Positions 60,051 through 64,000 of a stretch of DNA of 64,000 nt are shown one piece after another; the first letter of the stretch is position 1, and every line of letters begins with the position of its first letter. The notes beneath the pieces were generated by a model. The model was not told the DNA's origin and ran no database searches. It saw only the letters and a program-made list of their open reading frames with translations. This stretch comes from Trichomonas vaginalis G3 (Eukaryota > Parabasalia > Trichomonadida > Trichomonadidae). Location: NCBI RefSeq assembly GCF_026262505.1, contig NC_067204.1, positions 24,769,300-24,833,299 on the forward strand, in the 5' to 3' direction. The position numbers were made by a program, and so were the translations under genes.

Positions 60051-60908
60051 TTACAATACTGCGATGGTAGAGTTTAAGAGTTGTGCTTCAATGTAGAGAC
60101 AGTCCTTATGGTCTGGAGGTAAGAACACTGGGCAGTTATGGTCATGAGTGGAGAACATGTCTATCCAAAACTCACGATTGAAGCCAGTTAATTTATAGTA
60201 TTTAGGGTTAGGAAGTGGTGTAGTTCTTGTATGACCAATGAACTCATTTTCAACTCCCTTACTTAAGTTTGAATATAATATAGCTTGCTTTCTATCCCAA
60301 ATGCCAGGTGTTACAATCTTTGAAAATTCATTTTTCCTCGGAAGCATTGCATCATAATTGAAAACATTCTTGAAATCATCACTTGGTTCAGAGATTTGAA
60401 ATCTTATACGTAATGGATTTTCTTTCTCTTTAGCTACTTCATTGAATGGTGAGAATACAACAAACTGACAGTCATGAGTTCCATCTTCATTTTCATTAAA
60501 TTCATAATGAAAGTCTATAAGTTGTGGCTGACTACCTTCTTCTTTCAGTTGTGCAAGAAACTCACGTAAAGGCTGTAAAGTTTGTACTTCAATGTTAAAC
60601 TTTTTCTCGAACATTTCATTAAATGAAATCATACATTGCAACAATGTTGTATCGTCTTTAAAGTATTTGTATATGTGAATGTTTTGGGCGCTTAAAGACT
60701 GTTCGTCATTTTCTATCTCGACTTGAAGTATAAAGTCAACTTTCCTAAATGCACGTGTTATATACATAGATGTTATGCCAATGTACTTCTCTTCATTTAT
60801 GTTCACAATCCAGTCTGTTGGAAACTTAAACGTTACTCTGTTCCCCTTTATTTTGACGTCAGGGTTTTCACTACTGAACGCAACAGATAAAGGTATTTGT
60901 CTATACAT
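60051..60908 (-). CDS. Structural-type protein (jelly-roll-like), Polinton B2
   Basis: 285 residues, MYRQIPLSVAFSSENPDVKI to NSTIAVL. Beta-rich, starting with GNRVTFKFPTDWIVNINEEK, a middle helix (LQCMISFNEMFEKKFNIEVQ) and an aromatic C terminus (YYKLTGFNREFWIDMFSTHD). Its opening resembles that of the protein at 44463-45344. No catalytic motif. A minor capsid or spike-base role is inferred from the neighbourhood (core protein, capsid). Confidence 0.55.
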   Translation of the reverse strand: MYRQIPLSVAFSSENPDVKIKGNRVTFKFPTDWIVNINEEKYIGITSMYITRAFRKVDFILQVEIENDEQSLSAQNIHIYKYFKDDTTLLQCMISFNEMFEKKFNIEVQTLQPLREFLAQLKEEGSQPQLIDFHYEFNENEDGTHDCQFVVFSPFNEVAKEKENPLRIRFQISEPSDDFKNVFNYDAMLPRKNEFSKIVTPGIWDRKQAILYSNLSKGVENEFIGHTRTTPLPNPKYYKLTGFNREFWIDMFSTHDHNCPVFLPPDHKDCLYIEAQLLNSTIAVL

Positions 60909-60932
60909 TTAGTTCCAATAAAAATAAACCAT

Positions 60933-61193
60933 TTACTCTTTCTTCACTTCAGCTTCTTTAGCTTTTGCTTCAGCTTCTTCTCTAGCTTTCTTCGCGAGCA
61001 AACGTGGGTTCTTCTGTCTTCCAGCAGCTAATGCAGCTAGTTGTTTTTCACTAAGTTTTCTCTTTGGTCTCTCTGGCTTTTGTTCTTGTTTTTGTTCCTT
61101 CAGTTCGGATAAAATTTGCTCGCGAATTTCTTTCTTCAATGCTTCAACATCTATGACCCCTTGGGTCTTGTCCGTAGGACTTGTCTGAGTCAT
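60933..61193 (-). CDS. Basic Lys/Ala-rich core-type protein
   Basis: 86 residues from the ATG at 61193 (MTQTSPTDKTQGV). Helical N-terminal part (VEALKKEIREQILSELKEQK) followed by RPKRKLSEKQLAALAAGRQK and an Ala/Lys/Glu end. The KLSEKQLAALAAGR block is of a kind seen in small basic virion proteins of Polinton-like viruses and should bind nucleic acid. Divergent from the gene at 61239, with 45 bp between. Confidence 0.6.
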   Translation of the reverse strand: MTQTSPTDKTQGVIDVEALKKEIREQILSELKEQKQEQKPERPKRKLSEKQLAALAAGRQKNPRLLAKKAREEAEAKAKEAEVKKE

Positions 61194-61238
61194 TTGACTG
61201 CAGATAAAAAACAAAATTAAAACTTTAACCGATGTAAA

Positions 61239-61673
61239 ATGAGCTTGTCAAAATCAGAACGAGAGTCTATTATATTAAATGACGCCAGAGGAATACAACA
61301 TCCTTTCTATTACGTAAGTCAGAGTAAAGATGGTAAAATATATGTAAGAAAAAGAAAGGTTCCATTAGCGAATGCAGAAAGCGACAACATTAAGGTGCAT
61401 GGCAAGGGTGAAGTCCACGAAGCCCATATAAAACCTTCTGTTCAAACTGAGCCACCAAAAGAACCAGAAGAAAAGAAGCCAGATGTACTTTCAATAACGA
61501 ACCAAGAGCTTATTGCAAAGTTCGTGAATTTCATTGAAAAACAAACCGAGTCAAAGAACCCTGACCCGCCAGTGAAAGAAGTTGAGACAAAAGAGAATGT
61601 ACAGTTCATTGAAAATGTCAAGAAACAACTTCCACCACGAATGCCAAGAAGAAGAGTGAGAATAATGAAGTAA
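61239..61673 (+). CDS. Small basic/proline-rich protein of Polinton B2
   Basis: 144 residues. N-terminal module with PFYYVSQSKDGKIYVRKRKV, then a Pro/Glu-rich linker and a basic end (LPPRMPRRRVRIMK). The N-terminal module resembles the start of the partial gene at 63814 (GFYIHTMKDGRVQFRKIKQ), so the two may be paralogues. Lies directly ahead of the capsid gene in the same direction. Confidence 0.55.
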   Translation: MSLSKSERESIILNDARGIQHPFYYVSQSKDGKIYVRKRKVPLANAESDNIKVHGKGEVHEAHIKPSVQTEPPKEPEEKKPDVLSITNQELIAKFVNFIEKQTESKNPDPPVKEVETKENVQFIENVKKQLPPRMPRRRVRIMK

Positions 61674-61700
61674 ATAGATATTTTTATCTGAAGTAAATAC

Positions 61701-63241
61701 ATGCAGAACGAACAGCTAAACGAATTTACTCCAGCAGAGCATATTCATCAGATTCGCTCATATTTCGATATCATAGACAATGCAGTTCAAATTGGTGACA
61801 CTAATAGAAAATATTCTGACGCAAAGATTCCATCACAACCTGGAACTGCTAAAGATAACACATGGGTAACATTCAATCTCTCACCTCCTGGTGAAAATAT
61901 GTTGGACCTTTACAATACATTCATTACGTATAAAATGGAAGGTCAATTTATTGTAGATAAAGAAATTGGTTCAGGTTCCAATAAAACAAACCCACCAGGA
62001 TTTTGGATTGGTTTCGATGACGCTTTCTATGCAGTTGCTGGATATCAAATCCTTGCAAATGGTCGTATCGTATATTCTCAAGACAACGCAAGAGAAGAAG
62101 CATATATAACTTCAAACTCACAAACTACCGAACAAATAAAGAAAGTAGATGTTTTCTCAAAGACTCGACATGAAGATGTATGGAGTCATTCGGGAACATG
62201 CAGAACAGGACAAATTGTTAGTGGTCCAATTACAGCAGGAAAATCATTTGATTTTAAGCTTCGTTTAAGAATTCCTGTTAGAAGATTCCTTCCATTAGAA
62301 GCTATTCGATTTATTCCAGCTTTTGCAGGAAACATTCAGCTTAAAGTAAAGTTCAGTAGCGACGCCTTACAATGCACATCTATATCTGTAAATGATATCA
62401 TTGCTTTCAATCCAACTCTTAAAGTTGCATTTGCTTCAGATTCAAATCCACCGACAAATAAATTTGTTCCATGGAATGAACCATTCACTATGATAACGAA
62501 GGCAGTAGAAGCTAGTGGAACAGTTACTATTACAACTGTAACCAGCAACTATTTCGAACAAAGATGGATTTTAATGAATGTTTCATTCATCCAAAGTCAT
62601 TCTCTTTAGACCCTAACATTTATACAGAACTTGTAGAACATTATACAAACGAGGCTTTATGTTTTCCTGTTAAAGTTATGGATTGGATTCCTATGGACGG
62701 TTCATTCTCAAAGAATACAGATAGTTCAAGTGCAACATTTACAGCAGCTTATACGCCTATTAATGTTAAAAGTATTTGGGCACTATTTAGAAAGAAAGAC
62801 AACTATTATGTTAATTTTGAGAACCCTAAGTTTAAATATCTTCAGCTTTCCATGGGAGCTTATGGAAATATGCCTGCAGAACCTGAAAAATCATATGGAC
62901 CTGTATTTTATGAAATGGTTGCGAACGCTTGCAATACAAACAATGATATGATTGGATTTAATGAAGATGTTATGAGGTCATTGGTGGATGATGGTAGTGT
63001 GGAACATAAATGGGATAGCTATGACAACACACATTTCTTATGTGGTTTTCCAACAGAAGTGGACTTTTGCTTCCAGCAAGGTCAAACATCTACTGCTCCA
63101 ATAACATACAAATTGTCTGTTAAAGGACCTATTGAACTAGCAACTGAAAACGTACCAAAGCCACTTATTGGATTTATGAGGGATTGTTGCTTTGCCATTC
63201 AGGTGCGTGCTAATGGCATCCCCAATAATAAGATTAGATGA
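61701..63241 (+). pseudogene. Major capsid protein-type gene (Polinton B2), looks interrupted
   Basis: About 1.5 kb, roughly the length of Polinton capsid genes. Opens MQNEQLNEFTPAEHIHQIRS and shows beta-rich double jelly-roll-like sequence: TWVTFNLSPPGENMLDLYNT, FDFKLRLRIPVRRFLPLEAI, and, in the second half, aromatic strands and LIGFMRDCCFAIQVRANGIP. Its place after the core-type genes and before a membrane-anchored Pro-rich gene fits. Looks broken, about one break. Confidence 0.75.
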
Positions 63242-63305
63242 CTATAACTTAGCTACGGACGACAGTGAGGAATAAAGGATGAACGTTTATTTTTAAAGCT
63301 TATAA

Positions 63306-63764
63306 ATGAGTTCTTCATCAAGCTCTCGTGAACCTTCACCATCTATGAAACAAACTTTACCAAACGATTATGGAGCACCTATTGAATATTTCTTACGAGC
63401 TGCACAATGGCAAAGAGCAGTCTCACCAAGGTTAGGTGTTCCACCAGCTCCTGTCAAAAATAGCATTTGGTCAAGTCCTTATATAAAATATGGTCTCCCA
63501 CTAGGTTTGCTAGCTACAGCAGGAGCAGTAATGATGTTGAAAAGAAATAAAGCAAATGTTGTAAATAATACTGAAGTAGCTGAAGTTAAACAAACTCCGA
63601 CACCATCGCCAAAACCAACGCCTTCACAAACAACACCTTCAATGACTCCTGAACCTATGGAATTACAAACTCCTGTTCAAAAGTCAACTCCAAAACCGAC
63701 TCCAACATTTAAACCAGAACCTACACCACAAATAAATCGTAAAACTCCTGCGTTTCCTTACTGA
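63306..63764 (+). CDS. Single-pass protein with Pro/Thr-rich tail, Polinton B2
   Basis: 152 residues. Ser-rich start (MSSSSSSREPSPSMKQ), then a conserved-looking segment (APIEYFLRAAQWQRA), a membrane helix around residues 60-78 (YIKYGLPLGLLATAGAVMML), and a long tail of Thr-Pro repeats (TPTPSPKPTPSQTTP). The layout suits a virion-membrane or entry-associated protein. It follows the capsid gene by about 60 bp in the same direction. Confidence 0.6.
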   Translation: MSSSSSSREPSPSMKQTLPNDYGAPIEYFLRAAQWQRAVSPRLGVPPAPVKNSIWSSPYIKYGLPLGLLATAGAVMMLKRNKANVVNNTEVAEVKQTPTPSPKPTPSQTTPSMTPEPMELQTPVQKSTPKPTPTFKPEPTPQINRKTPAFPY

Positions 63765-63813
63765 AAAAATAACGTTATTTTTATTTAATATTAAAATTTT
63801 TATTTGATTGAAA

Positions 63814-64000
63814 TGACGACTAAAGTCACTGAAGCAATGAAACAAAAGTTTTTGGTAGAATACATTAAATCAGGAATTATTCCAGAAGGTTTTTACATTC
63901 ATACTATGAAGGATGGTAGAGTTCAGTTTAGAAAGATAAAGCAACCATTAGATAAAGAAGGAATTTTGAGAAAGATTAAACTTCATGAGGACAACATTGC
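63814..64000 (+). CDS. Partial gene at the right edge, small basic protein
   Basis: An ATG-started frame (MTTKVTEAMKQKFLVEYIKS) that is still open at the window end, 62 codons visible. Its segment GFYIHTMKDGRVQFRKIKQP resembles PFYYVSQSKDGKIYVRKRKV in the protein at 61239, suggesting paralogues. The leader is A/T-only, as for other B2 genes. Confidence 0.55.

Larger units (their letters stand above)
43031..64000. mobile_element. Polinton/Maverick B2, large element running off the right edge
   Basis: More than 20 kb with the full Polinton core set: packaging ATPase (45361), integrase (51484), protein-primed family B polymerase (57574) and major capsid-type gene (61701). It also carries jelly-roll-like minor structural genes, basic core-type proteins, two KilA-N genes and a fibre-type gene. 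Gene order and sequences differ from A and B1, so this is a separate family. The left edge is not proven; genes of this family start near 43.4 kb. The right end is outside the window. Several large genes look interrupted (about eight breaks in all) while small ones are open, suggesting a fairly recent insertion. Confidence 0.8.

Overview
The window looks like nuclear DNA of a parabasalid protist (a trichomonad). Signs are very AT-rich intergenic DNA, long intronless genes, and a characteristic protein mix: a TKL-type kinase with helical repeats, a two-repeat Myb, an N-terminally extended ankyrin protein, ubiquitin-like repeats joined to a KPVIYLYP domain, giant coiled-coil and HEAT-like proteins, and several Polinton (Maverick) virus-like elements. 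The genus is an inference; I cannot separate Tritrichomonas from Trichomonas by eye.

Layout: (1) 1-3330 is the right end of a decayed Polinton (A): packaging-ATPase and capsid remnants, three small genes and a terminal repeat with iterated motifs. (2) 3331-39920 is host DNA: ubiquitin-like protein, a 172-bp MITE, Myb, kinase, HEAT-like protein, seven-helix membrane protein, tRNA-Asn, BTB/BACK-like protein, a long gene-poor tract with small inverted-repeat elements, a small membrane protein, a decayed short gene, an 863-residue coiled coil, a type I membrane protein, Dna2-like nuclease-helicase, ankyrin protein and an acidic protein. Inside it lies an inverted segmental duplication: 17380-20290 repeats 31670-35110 on the opposite strand, so one copy of the Dna2-like gene is a broken fragment and the small gene beside it exists twice. 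(3) 39921 to about 43030 is the left end of a second Polinton (B1) whose terminus matches that of A. (4) From about 43.0 kb to the right edge is a third Polinton (B2), more than 20 kb long, of another family: integrase, packaging ATPase, protein-primed family B DNA polymerase, major capsid protein, several small structural-type genes, two KilA-N genes, and a large fibre-type gene ending in a phage tail-collar-like domain.

In B2 most small genes are open, while capsid, polymerase, ATPase and fibre genes look interrupted, so I treat it as a fairly young fossil. Host genes show no operon logic; each appears to have its own short upstream region. The most unusual content is the phage-type tail-fibre domain and the KilA-N pair with near-identical leaders inside a eukaryotic Polinton, and the mosaic inverted duplication in the host part. 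All calls come from reading the sequence; no database search was run.
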